The position numbers and the translations under genes are program-made. A DNA stretch of 64,000 bases from Ignelater luminosus (taxonomy: Eukaryota > Arthropoda > Insecta > Coleoptera > Elateridae): positions 1 to 64,000 of the forward strand of contig VTPC01000505.1 of assembly GCA_011009095.1 (NCBI GenBank), written 5' to 3'. Positions 1 to 9,679 of this stretch are shown here, piece by piece (the stretch's first letter is position 1; every line of letters starts with the position of its first letter). The notes under the pieces are model-generated. The model ran no database searches and was not told the DNA's origin. It saw only the letters and a program-made list of their open reading frames with translations.

Positions 1-348
1 TTTTTTCAAGTTAAGTTTATATTTTATAAAAGTAATTATCAAAAAGATTAATTGTAAGCTTAAATAAAGAATTTACTGTTGTACTTAGTTTATTTTTGTT
101 AAAAGGAAGCTTTTAATACTGATTAATATTTTTTGGGGTTATGGTTCTTTCATTAAGAACCATACCGAGATGTTAAACTAAAATAATTAGGTATAATCAT
201 TTAAATGATGACCATAGTATTTGCTATCCTAAGTAAAAACTGTGCAGAAAACTTTTACCATCAAAATTTATCTGAGTATTACTCACTTGATTACATTTAA
301 CATGTGTTACGCCTTCACAATGCTTTATATGATTTTGTTGGGTTGTAG
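1..348 (+). other. RpL7A intron 1 (3' part)
   Basis: No coding exon is visible here. The segment ends in an AG acceptor at 347-348, directly before the RpL7A reading frame, so it is best read as the end of the first intron; the start-codon exon must lie left of the window. It contains a box C/D snoRNA candidate (205-275) and a perfect 9-bp hairpin, ATGGTTCTT at 141-149 pairing with AAGAACCAT at 155-163. Confidence 0.75.
205..275 (+). ncRNA. box C/D snoRNA candidate, U24/SNORD24-like (copy 1)
   Basis: C box ATGATGA is at 205-211 and D box CTGA at 272-275, 71 nt overall, inside RpL7A intron 1. The internal guide GTATTTGCTATCC (217-229) is followed by a degenerate D' box, in the same place as the ATTTGCTAT guide before the D' box that I recall for human SNORD24, also an RPL7A intron snoRNA. 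A second copy with the identical 13-nt guide lies in intron 3. The terminal stem is weak by eye. The stretch before box D (TACCATCAAAA) could pair with an 18S segment but is out of register for the usual five-nucleotide rule. Predicted role: guiding 2'-O-methylation of 28S rRNA in the nucleolus. Confidence 0.72.
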
Positions 349-1762
349 CCTAAGAAGAAGACGGGGAAGAAGGTTGCAGCGCCTCCTCTTGCTGTGAAGA
401 AAGTTGAAGTTAAGAAAACTGTCAATCCTCTTTTTGAGAAGAGGCCACGCAACTTTGGAATTGGTAAGTAATTTTTTCTACTATCAAAGCCATTTATGTG
501 GAATATTGCATTATGATGAAAATTTATATAAAAGCAGATTACATTTTGTTGACTTCAAACGAGCTTTTTAAAACTGAAATTACTATTAATATATTGGCTT
601 TAATCTTTTGCAAGAATTAGTATTAAATATTTGCATTTAATTTTAGGACAGGACATCCAACCATCTCGTGATTTAAGTAGATTTGTAAAATGGCCCAAAT
701 ATATTCGCATCCAACGGCAGAAGGCTGTACTTCAGAAGAGATTGAAAGTCCCACCACCAATTAATCAGTTTACTCAAACTTTAGACAAACAAACAGGTAA
801 TAAAATCATTGTTGCGACAAATCTTGCACTTTGAAATAACATGATGATTTATGTATTTGCTATCCGAGTTGATATGAGGAATAATACTCTACCACTATTA
901 ATTTCCTGAAGATAATAAAACTCAGTTTTTATTATCCAAGTATAAGTAGGTATTTGTAATTAGTATTATTACTTTTATAGCCACACAATTATTTAAACTT
1001 CTTGAGAAGTACCGCCCTGAAACTTCATTACAAAAGAAGCAGCGTCTAAAGGCTCGTGCTGAAGCTAAAGTTGCCAAGAAAGAAGACAAGCCTACCAAGC
1101 GTCCTAACACATTGCGTGCAGGAACCAATACTGTTACAAAATTGGTTGAACAGAAGAAAGCACAACTTGTTGTTATTGCTCACGACGTGGATCCCATTGA
1201 GGTTAGTATTTAAATTATGATTATAAAGTCTATTTTAAAAAAATATTAGCAATGATGTTTAGAATTTCTTCACCCGAGTATGTTTTGCGAAAAAAAAACA
1301 TATAAATGAAGACAAATGACACTGAGCTTGGTTAACTTTATAATTCAGATTTTATTATTTATTATATGTTACTGAATTACCTTTTTCTTTTAGCTTGTAC
1401 TCTTCCTCCCAGCACTTTGCAGAAAAATGGGTGTACCCTACTGCATTATTAAGGGAAAAGCTCGTTTAGGTCTTCTTGTTAAACGTAAAACTTGCACATC
1501 TGTTGCTTTGACACAGGTATGTTATTTATGTGACAAGTTTATTATTTTAATAACACTGAATATTACAATTTCTGCACAGGTTGACTCTGGAGACAGGAGT
1601 AATTTCAATAAATTAGTTGAAGCCATCAAGACCAACTTCAATGACCGTGGTGATGAAATCAGACGTCACTGGGGCGGTGGTCTCCTTGGTTCCAAATCTG
1701 CTGCTCGTATTGCTAAGATTGAAAGAGCGAAAGCTAAAGAATTGGCCCAAAAACAAGGCTAA
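349..1762 (+). CDS. RpL7A: 60S ribosomal protein L7a (eL8), 5' exon missing
   Basis: This encodes large-subunit ribosomal protein eL8, which acts in the cytosolic 60S subunit. Five coding exons join in frame: 349-463, 647-796, 981-1201, 1394-1516 and 1580-1762, all with GT..AG junctions; the split codons (G at 463, G at 796) rebuild conserved residues. They give 263 residues plus the TAA at 1760-1762, against about 266-270 for the family, so only a few N-terminal residues including the initiator Met lie left of the window. Recognisable family blocks in order: a Lys-rich start, [58 protein letters not shown] with DVDPIE following, [19 protein letters not shown] and [18 protein letters not shown] [20 protein letters not shown] near the C terminus. 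The central part is the L7Ae/L30e RNA-binding fold. No internal stop or frameshift is seen. Four of its introns host snoRNA candidates. Confidence 0.97.
513..577 (+). ncRNA. box C/D snoRNA candidate, U36/SNORD36-like, 18S guide
   Basis: C box ATGATGA is at 513-519 and D box CTGA at 574-577 in RpL7A intron 2 (464-646). Positions 559-571 (ACGAGCTTTTTAA) are perfectly complementary to the near-universal 18S rRNA segment TTAAAAAGCTCGT. The D+5 rule (T569) places the predicted 2'-O-methyl on the first A of that A-run, matching the Am668 site I recall for human SNORD36, which is also encoded in RPL7A introns. A three-pair terminal stem (ATT/AAT) flanks the boxes. It is probably released from the debranched intron. 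Confidence 0.85.
841..909 (+). ncRNA. box C/D snoRNA candidate, U24/SNORD24-like (copy 2)
   Basis: C box ATGATGA is at 841-847 and D box CTGA at 906-909 in RpL7A intron 3 (797-980). The guide GTATTTGCTATCC at 853-865 is identical to that of the intron-1 candidate and is followed by CCGA as an imperfect D' box. With that register the fifth nucleotide is G, predicting methylation of a C, as for U24. A degenerate C' box (TGATATG) follows. Flanking stem pairing is poor by eye. Confidence 0.75.
1252..1325 (+). ncRNA. box C/D snoRNA candidate, 28S guide (U36C-like)
   Basis: C box ATGATGT is at 1252-1258 and D box CTGA at 1322-1325 in RpL7A intron 4 (1202-1393), bracketed by a short AGC/GCT stem. 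The internal guide GAATTTCTTCAC (1262-1273) precedes a CCGA D' box and is complementary over 12 nt to the conserved 28S rRNA segment GTGAAGAAATTC. T1269 is fifth from D' and would direct methylation of an A in GTGAA. As I recall, human SNORD36 copies in RPL7A also have a 28S adenosine target in this region. The guide before box D is not assigned. Confidence 0.72.
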
Positions 1763-1813
1763 ATGGTATTGTGTTAAATCGTGTTTTATATAAAACAAAC
1801 TAAATCCCTATTA

Positions 1814-1819
1814 AATAAA
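1814..1819 (+). terminator. polyadenylation signal of RpL7A
   Basis: A canonical AATAAA lies 52 nt past the RpL7A stop codon; a T-rich stretch follows at about 1840. The short 3' UTR is usual for ribosomal protein genes. Confidence 0.75.
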
Positions 1820-2072
1820 AGTATATTAAAAACATTTAGTGCTTTTATTTGTAATGAAATCCAATGCTTACCATTATTTAGTTAATTTACTGTTTTGCTG
1901 CATGTGACATTCGGGTTTTCTTTATCAGCTCTTCTGTAAAAATTTCTATAATGCGTTTCTGTTGTCGTTAGATTAGACCTAACCGAGGCCGTAGTTTGAA
2001 TTGGATATTTGGGGGGTTTTAATGAGGGTCCTCCTGAGCTCAATAGAACAAACAATTTTTAACGAATAATAC

Positions 2073-2802
2073 AATGGGTCTGTTTCACGTGTCAGATATA
2101 TGAATTTTGTTCTAAGTCGCGTATTCTACATCAAAGAAGGGCTACTTTTCTGATTTTATAAAAGCAGTTTTTGTTTTTACATAACATTAAATAAAGATTT
2201 GTAATTAAATTTAAACATGCTGAAAAGCTCCGATCAGATTATTGCTCTGTTAGTTTTTTCTACAAACAATTTGTGGGAAATTATACAAATTCACTTTTAA
2301 CAAATTCTACTTTTATTTCTTATTTATAAATAATATTGTTATTGTTATTATGTGGTTGAGGCTTCAGGTCGAGGTTCCCTTGGACCTCGTGGCTTCAACT
2401 ACTGTGGTCATTTTGCTGCCAACTAGAATTTAACCAAATCCGAGGACTATAGTGTTAGTATTCTAGCAGTTTAGTGGCTACAGCTGCAATGGCCAATGAC
2501 ATCAGCTACCATCAAAAATTTAAACTTTGTTAATTTATTTGTCTTCTATTCAAAAGTAAAGTGTACAACTACTGTAAATGATTTGGGCAATATTTCGTTA
2601 ATGTAAACTTGACCTTTATAGTTCGTTACCAGGTAACATTGAACTTCAAAAAATTATCATAGATATAAATGTCACAGATTGGGTTTAATTGTTATATTCA
2701 TATTTTTTTTTGAACAGAAATCGAATTTACAACATGTAAATAAAGTATACACTTTTTGAATAGAAGAGTGCGTAAAATTAAAAATTGTGAAATAAGCTCA
2801 TT
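2073..2802. repeat. dispersed DNA element, family A copy 1
   Basis: This stretch shares most of its length with 14834-15419. Both begin AATGGG and then T-rich with TTTCA, and both end with the imperfect inverted complement (GAAATAAGCTCATT here). Shared internal blocks include the segments around 2150-2230 (GGGCTACTTTTCT) and 2470-2530 (ATCAAAAATTTAAACTTT). No coding content is recognised, so it is likely a non-autonomous element. No convincing target duplication is seen. Confidence 0.65.
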
Positions 2803-2820
2803 ATTAAAACAACATATTAA

Positions 2821-3419
2821 AGTACATGTCAAACCTTTTTGTCCGATATAGGATTAAACGGCTAGAACTTAGATTCATATTTATTTTCAATCACGTCACA
2901 CCGAGGGCCGTATTCTTCGCCAGTTCTTAAACAAAGATGCATATTGTCGTAAAATACAAACTACAAACGTGTCACGCGAATATTGACCAGACAGCTGAGT
3001 CAGACGCTGTCGACATAAGGGTCATTTTTCTAAAAGCATCTTATGCACTTACAGCTGGTTGTAGCTCAGCAGGGTTCAGCAGTTCTCAAAGGTTTTTTCG
3101 ATAATTCTATTGCCGTAGGTATATTATTTGTTTAAATGTTTGAGAACTGCAAAACACTGCTCAGCTACAATAATCACTAAAGCACCTAATGCGTTTTTGC
3201 GAAAATGATCCTTATATTAACAGTATTTACCTCAGCTGTTCAATCGATATTCGTGTGACACGTCTGGAGCTTGTATTTTACTTTATGTCACTACAATATG
3301 CATCTTCGTTTAAGAACTGACAAAGAATACGGCTTTCAGTGTGACATGATTGAAAATAAATATGAATTTAAATTCTAGCTGTTTAATCCTATATCGAACA
3401 AAAAGGTTTGACATGTACT
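2821..3419. repeat. large palindrome / foldback element
   Basis: The two arms are inverted complements over about 270 bp each. AGTACATGTCAAACCTTTTT at 2821-2840 pairs with its complement ending at 3419, the arms continue through the cluster near 2930-3000 and its partner near 3240-3320, and the inner ends CAGTTCTCAAA (3081-3091) and TTTGAGAACTG (3138-3148) leave a loop of about 46 bp. Arm identity is roughly 80-85% by eye. It has no ORF and resembles a foldback-type or mariner-like MITE. Confidence 0.8.
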
Positions 3420-4525
3420 ATAGCTAAAATTTTGGGGAAGGTTTGAACCCCCAAAACCATGAAAATCTGACAGTTTTGAGTTATGTGAATAGGATAATTG
3501 TATAAATGAGGCTTTTTATGTCAAAATTACGTTTTTGAATTTTAAAGGTTGTTTTTCAACATTTACTGCTTAGTATGTTGCCAGATGCTTGTTTAGGATT
3601 TGAAAATGTTAAGTATTTTTTCAAATATTCTTACTTTTTGCTTGATGGTTAGATTAAAATGTAAAAAAGGCAACCTTCTTGAAACCGTCATTTAGGGATC
3701 GCCTGATAACGATATACAGAATGTCCAAAGGATCGTGTTAAGCATAGGGATCTCAGAAATGGTAAATGATACAGATTCGGTTAAATGAGAATTGTTCAGT
3801 ACATTAAGGTCAACTAAGATTCACCTCAAAAGTTCTGAAAAACATTCGTTTAAGTGCCACAGACGAAAAAACGAATTTCTTCATTTCCTTATAACTGTTT
3901 CATTTGACATTTCTTTAACATCTTTAAGGTACTTTTTTATGCAGATCACTAATAAACTATCAGATCTTCGATTATGCTTTTTAATATTGGCAATATAAAC
4001 TCAAATTATTTTTTTAAAATGCAAGTCGTAGGAGGTTATTATGTTAATAGAAAGTGCTCTTAATTTCCTTTCCAACAATACCAGGTTTGATATACTTAAC
4101 AAAGTGATAATGTCATACCAGTGTTGTTCACAATACTGAATAAAAAAGAACTCAAGGAGGCCACAACTTATATTTAAGCTATCAAGTTTTTACAATTCTT
4201 GAAATTCAAATACCAAAGCTAAGTGGCACTTGTTTGTAACATTTTTACAGAAAACACTGCATTGTTAAAAGTGGTCGTGGATTGCTCGAGCTCGTTATTT
4301 TTAATGGAACGATATAAAAAAAAAATTCCCACGAAGATTTTTTTTATTAAAAAAAAGTAAACACAAAAAATTAATAAAACCAAATAAAATGTAGATATCA
4401 CTTAAAATTTAAAATTATGCTGTGTGTAAAATATAACATTCATGGTCTAACATGATTTAATCTTAGAACAGAAAAGTAAAATTAACTATTACTAATAGAT
4501 CACACCTATAGCTTTATTCATAGTC
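3420..4525. other. AT-rich intergenic stretch
   Basis: I see no gene, RNA or clear repeat boundary here. Short open frames exist but lack codon bias or recognisable motifs. Confidence 0.5.
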
Positions 4526-5505
4526 TTATTTCAATTTTGGCAAATTATAATGTAAAAAAATTAAACTTTTTGCTCTGTCAGGAGCAAGTCAGTTCCAAAC
4601 AGCTACATACACATTTCCCACCTCCGAAAATAATTGCTCACTGTGTGCACTAGAAGGTGGAGTTGATAAATATGCCTGTAGAGTAACTGAGTAAAAGAAA
4701 AACATCTTTTTTATTAAACCAGCATGAAATAGAATCTTCTGTCCTTGGAATCAATGGCAGTTCTTTATACCTTGTGATTACCCTAACAATCGCAATTGAT
4801 GGAGATTCTTCAAACCTAGATTCTGCAGCAATGGTTGAACCTTCACCAGCAATTTCCTCATAGGATCTCCAAAACAAATTGTGGGCTTTATTGGAATCTT
4901 TACATTGTCTGTCCATCATCATTATATTCTGTTGTTGATACCTCTGCATCCAATTTTCTTTTAAGAGGTTTTGATTCATTATGCGGGATGCTCTAATTGC
5001 ATCTTTAATCTCATTGCAAATAGTCTCAACTGCTTTGGTTCTGAAGAATTTATGTTTGAAGGGTGGGTCCTGGGAGATAGCAAATATTAAATGATTGTTC
5101 TCAAACATGTCCTTGAAACATTTTTTCAGATTTTGTTTTAAATCATCCCTCATGGTCCCAACCCCAAGAAAATTACGACTTTCTTTACTTAAATAGAAGA
5201 TGAGACCAGACACCAATGCAATGGTACTATTTCAGAAATACAGCTTTTCGACTGGCTTGCAATTTTAGTAATTTCTTCGAATGGTTATAATAAGTTAATA
5301 AGGCTTTAGATCAATTCCCACTGGTGAAAAGTCAAATCATTTAAGTCAGAACGATCAAGAATATATAAATTTATCACGCTTTTTTGTTCTAGTAAGCACT
5401 CTAACATGTAATAAGTTGAATTCCGTGTTCTGGTGTCTTGAACTAACTTTTTAGAAGGCATGTTTAATTGCTCTTGGAGATTGCGTAATTTATCTTATGC
5501 TAAGG
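4526..5505 (-). pseudogene. decayed hAT-family transposase (ZBED-like)
   Basis: Read on the minus strand this is the C-terminal half of a hAT transposase. In order it shows TYYMLECLLEQK (about 5430-5395), LTFHQWELI, then PFEEITKIASQSKSCISE (about 5270-5220), and an uninterrupted 188-codon frame (5216-4650). A frame change near 4690 then leads into the hAT C-terminal dimerisation motif YLSTPPSSAHSEQLFSEVGN, followed by LAPDRAKSLIFL and a stop near 4526. There are at least two frameshifts and several stops, including one inside the dimerisation block, so it is not functional. The BED finger and N-terminal catalytic parts are not visible. Close to the ZBED/SCAND3-like hAT proteins common in insects. 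Confidence 0.8.
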
Positions 5506-6242
5506 AGAATGATTAAAGTGAGAAATAATCCAACTAGACTTCGCTATAACGTCTATGATAGAGCACTGACAGTTGATAGAGTCTTGTATCGTTAAATGCT
5601 AAGTAGAAAACATTGTTCGGAACTTCTTTTTTCCTCTGTCATTCATTTTTCCATTAAATTATTTATCTATGGCTCTTCAATAATATAGTCATTATACGCG
5701 TAACCATAGGGATATAACCATACTCATAAAACACTAGTGAATTTATATGGATTTTATTCACTGGCGGTGTTTTGTTGGTTGCCTATTTATAGATATAAAC
5801 AAAATAGAAATTGTTATAATCTCAAACTATTTATTGTTAGAAGTTATAGTTTGGCCTATATTTCACTTATTTGGAAAAAATAAGACTGCTAAGGTCCATA
5901 TTAGTAAATACTGGAATGTTATCTTTCTGTTAATAACGAAAAACACACATAAAATGCATAAATGCTCAAATTTTAAGGAATTGAAAGCATCCTGTTACTT
6001 GCAGAATTCGTTCTGTGTTAAATGTTGGCAGCAATTTTCGCGCTACATGTGCTTCCATTCAAAATACACAATAATGTACCTGTGCCTTGTGGATGGTTTG
6101 AGGTTTTTTCATGCTATACTTGATCTTTTTTCTAATATAAGAGTGTTATTTGATTCATAAATTAAATGTAAGTACATATTTAAAATATTCCAGATAATAA
6201 TTAAAATTTACATATTACTTATAAATTAATTAAAAGACTAAC
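5506..6242. other. AT-rich stretch without recognised gene
   Basis: A 137-codon open frame on the + strand (5747-6160) exists, but its composition is Phe/Cys/Ile/Lys-rich and unlike any family I know. It has no splice or promoter support, so I do not call it a gene. Confidence 0.45.
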
Positions 6243-6428
6243 CTCAACTTTGTACACTTGTTTTTTCATGCTGGCAATAACTTCACCTCGTATAGTTGGA
6301 ATATTATCAATAAATTGCACCTTCTGTACATTACCACTATTAAGGGTATTTTCTCCTTTTTCAATTATTCGTTTTTCTTCAAAATAAGAAATGATACTAG
6401 CAATGCTAATAATTGGCTTCTGGGACAC
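6243..6428 (-). pseudogene. isolated exon resembling the pre-SWIM region of SWIM/YqaJ-type proteins
   Basis: On the minus strand a phase-0 block of exactly 62 codons is bounded by an acceptor (CTATTTAG before 6428) and a donor (GAG/GTTAGT at 6243/6242). The residues include YFEEKRIIEKGENTLNSGNV and IRGEVIASMKKQVYKVE. This matches what I remember of the segment just before the CxC-H SWIM zinc finger in transposon-like SWIM/YqaJ proteins. The following SWIM exon (CTCPxG..CSH) is not found downstream on the same strand. It could be a real exon of a gene with long introns, or a remnant of a mobile gene. The family call is from memory of motif style and is tentative. Confidence 0.42.
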
Positions 6429-6944
6429 CTAAATAGCAGCATTATGAATTAACATACAAGCCCTGTACACGTCTTACCTTGAATCCTATAACGTAGGAAT
6501 GTATATTCTAATAAATTTAACCAAATACACAAACCAATACAGACTTAAAATAAAATGTAAATAATTTAAATAACCTAACTTTTAAATTTAAACTAGCAAA
6601 ACAACAAGGAATGTATTAACTAAAAAATTCAACCGATTTAACCAAATATTACACAGACCGACATAGACTTAAAACAAAACGCAAATAGTTTGAACAACCC
6701 AGTCAGCTAAAGCTAAACTAAATTCAAAATTCATGCGCTTATACAGCAGACGCAGTATTGCCAACAGTGCCAAATTTTAACGCTTCATCCATGCAGCGTC
6801 TACTTTAATTTCCAATTATATAAAATTGTGTCAATTTCACCCAGCAGTCCTTATTCTTCTAACTTAAAATTAAGACTGTAAAGTCATCAGGTATGAGGGG
6901 TTCAAGTCTTATTGATTTCATATAAGAATAGTATTAATTGGCAA

Positions 6945-7097
6945 CAGTGGCGACTAGTGGCCTAACTTCAGGTGGTGCCTAAACCACGTGATCGTCGCTT
7001 AATTGGTTAAAATTGTCAGATTATACAGAAACAAACCAATCAAGCAACGAACACGTGGTTTTGGCACCATCTGAAGTTAGGTCAGCAGCCGCCACTG
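6945..7097. mobile_element. hAT-type MITE, 153 bp
   Basis: The ends CAGTGGCG and CCGCCACTG are inverted, and the element folds as a near-complete hairpin (CTAACTTCAGGTGGTGCC near 6960 pairs with GGCACCATCTGAAGTTAG near 7062). A perfect 8-bp duplication ATTGGCAA flanks it at 6937-6944 and 7098-7105. The CAGTGGCG terminus and 8-bp duplication are diagnostic of hAT. No coding capacity. Confidence 0.92.
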
Positions 7098-7269
7098 ATT
7101 GGCAAAGAACACCTATTTGAAAATGATCCTTAATGTACCCAGAAATAAGGTTCATAATTTTTGGCTTGAAAGATTTTAGTCCAGCAGTTTGAATTTACCA
7201 CGCGTTTTTGATGTCATCACTAATGCACCCTATTCCTATTCCGTACGAGCTCTACACCTATCGTATAAG

Positions 7270-8091
7270 CGTTGATTGACATATATGGAAACACACTACC
7301 CCCGCAGAAACGGTAAGTAATAGACAAATCAAATTTGGACAGCTTAAAGTAGGTATTTTCTGCCATGTTTTGCAAAGATAATTAAAAACAAATTTTCAAT
7401 TGTTTTTTTGTACGACCATATTGAATTTTTTTTAATGGAACATCCTGTATATGACCCCATATATTTGGATAGGGATTTTCAAGACAAGTTCAATAATATA
7501 AGGGTTGCTATACTTATTTTAAAACGTTTTGGAGATAATCCGCTATTCTTTTGTCAGGGGTTTCACTATTAAAAAGTATGGAAACACGCTGCTCCTGCAA
7601 AAACAGTAAGAGATAGATAAATGAAATTTAAACAGCTTAAAGTAGTCATTGTTTGCCATGTTTTGCGAAGAGATTTAAGATCAAATTTTTAATTGTTTTT
7701 TTGTACGGCCACCATCTTGAATTTCGTTAAATGGATCACCCTGTATATGGCCCCATATCTGGATGGGGATTTTAACCCTTGACAAAAGAATAGAGATTAT
7801 CTCCAAAACCTTTTAAGATAAGTAATAAGTATAGCAACCCTTACATCATTGAATTTGTCTTGACAATCCCTATCTAAATATGGGGTTATATACAGGTAGT
7901 TCCATTTGAAAAAAATCACTATGGCGGCCGTACGCAAAAACAATTGAAAATTTGTTTTTAATTTCCTTCGCAAAACATAGCAACAAATAGATACTTTAAG
8001 CTCTCCAAATTTCATTTGCCTATTACTTACCGTTATTGCAGGAGCAACGTGTTTCCGTACTTTTTAGCGACTCTGTACATGTCAATCAACG
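7270..8091. repeat. foldback element with two tandem left arms (family B)
   Basis: Arm L1 (about 7283-7565) and arm L2 (about 7566-7785) are direct copies, each starting near TATGGAAACACGC and running through CTGTATATG..CCCATAT. Arm R (about 7785-8075) is their inverted copy, ending CGTACTTTTTAGCGACTCTG. The whole is bracketed by CGTTGATTGACAT (7270-7282) and its exact complement (8079-8091). The same arms form the simpler element at 38390-39305. No coding content. Confidence 0.75.
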
Positions 8092-9679
8092 GTATATGTA
8101 AGGTACAATCTTTTCACGAAAATATGTATCAGATGGAATTTGATAAGATGGTAATATTTTTCCCATTAAGCCATTAAAACCAACATCATTTACAATATTA
8201 TATGGTTGATTATCATATCAAATAGTGGATTTTGGTCGCCCTCTTTGAATTTATTTTTTTTAAGCAATCGGAAAGTGTAAGGTTTACTCCGAACCTTCTT
8301 CCATAATAATAAAAAAAGAAGAAACGTATTGCTTCTTTAGACTTAGTCTAATTTGTTTATTTTAAATAATTAGAAAAAGTTAGAAATTTTATTTATTCTA
8401 AACATATCATACAAAGAATTAATTAATTCTCTCTTAAGGCTCAGGGCCCCAGCAAGTGCGGGTGTCAGATACATTCAATTCTGATTATTTATTTACCTTT
8501 TTACTAAAAAAGCTATTCATTCATTGAAAACATTATTGACAGACTATAGTAGTTAGTGAATTTATTGTAACGGAATTAAACTTTTGAAATAAGAAACTGC
8601 ATGCGTGCAGCAATCTTCACAAGGTATACAGGATGTATACTTACTTACTTAACTTTACAGACGTACTTTTTTGATCCGAAATAAGAAAAAATAATTCATA
8701 TGAACATATGTTCGCAACCTCTTCGATTAGAAGATATAAGCAATTTAACATTTAAAAATACGATTTTATTTTTCTTTGTAAGTATTGAAAGGCAGGAACG
8801 ACTGTGAATGAATCTCGGAATCGTCTTTTAGGAAGAAGACTAAATAAATTAATATTTCTAGGAACGGTAAAGTCTGAAGATTGGTTCCTAAATAAGTCTT
8901 TATTGTTTTGTAAATAATTTAATAATAAACGTATTTATATATTGGGTGTATTTTTTTTAATTATCGACGGTAATACCTGTTATAAATATTCGTTATTTTT
9001 TTAATAATCATACAATAAATTATATTAAAAAGTTGGTTTTCATATACATGCATTCTTTGTTGGTGTTCGATACCGATACCTGGAATTATCGACAGTTGTT
9101 GTGTATGTATTGGAAGATATCGATACCTGACTAATAGCATCAAATGATACCAGTATCGATACTTTCTTTCGATATTAGCATCCTTATTTCTAGGACCAAT
9201 TCCCTAGGAAACTAAACCTGCTGTACAGATATTGTGCTGTAGTTACTTCTTCTATCACAATTACTTTTCCATTTAAATTTTAAAATGGGCTGGATAATAA
9301 CAATAACAAAAAGACTATAAATCTTTCAAAAGGAACCGTTATAATCATTTAAGTAGATTATAGAATTACCAAGAAAAATTCCAACTGTAGATTCATGAAA
9401 CAGTAAGCACCCTTCTCACCAGATAATGCAGTGTTTGTTAGTGAAATTATTTATTGAATCTACTTTTGTTAATTCCTTTCCTTGAAAATACGAATGAATG
9501 AATATACCTTAACACAAATGGAATTCATAGTTTAAAAGTATCTTAACAATAGTGGGATTTTCTAAAACTAATCTTCTAAATAGTTTCTTTTTGTTCTCAT
9601 TCTTGGTAAAGCACATCTTTCAAATTAACAAATACATTTATGCACTAGCAGGTCCGTAAGTTTCTATTCTATTCTAAAA
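8092..9679. other. intergenic stretch with TATCGATA-rich segment
   Basis: No gene is recognised. Around 8960-9180 there are repeated GATACC/TATCGA words (for example CGATACCGATACC near 9069), likely a degenerate simple repeat. The rest is AT-rich sequence. Confidence 0.45.

Noticed and set aside
1517-1579. Possible fifth snoRNA in RpL7A intron 5
   Set aside because: The intron is only 63 bp and has a CTGA but no acceptable C box at a usable distance.
5747-6160. 137-codon open frame on the + strand
   Set aside because: Composition follows AT-rich background, no domain, no splice or polyadenylation context.
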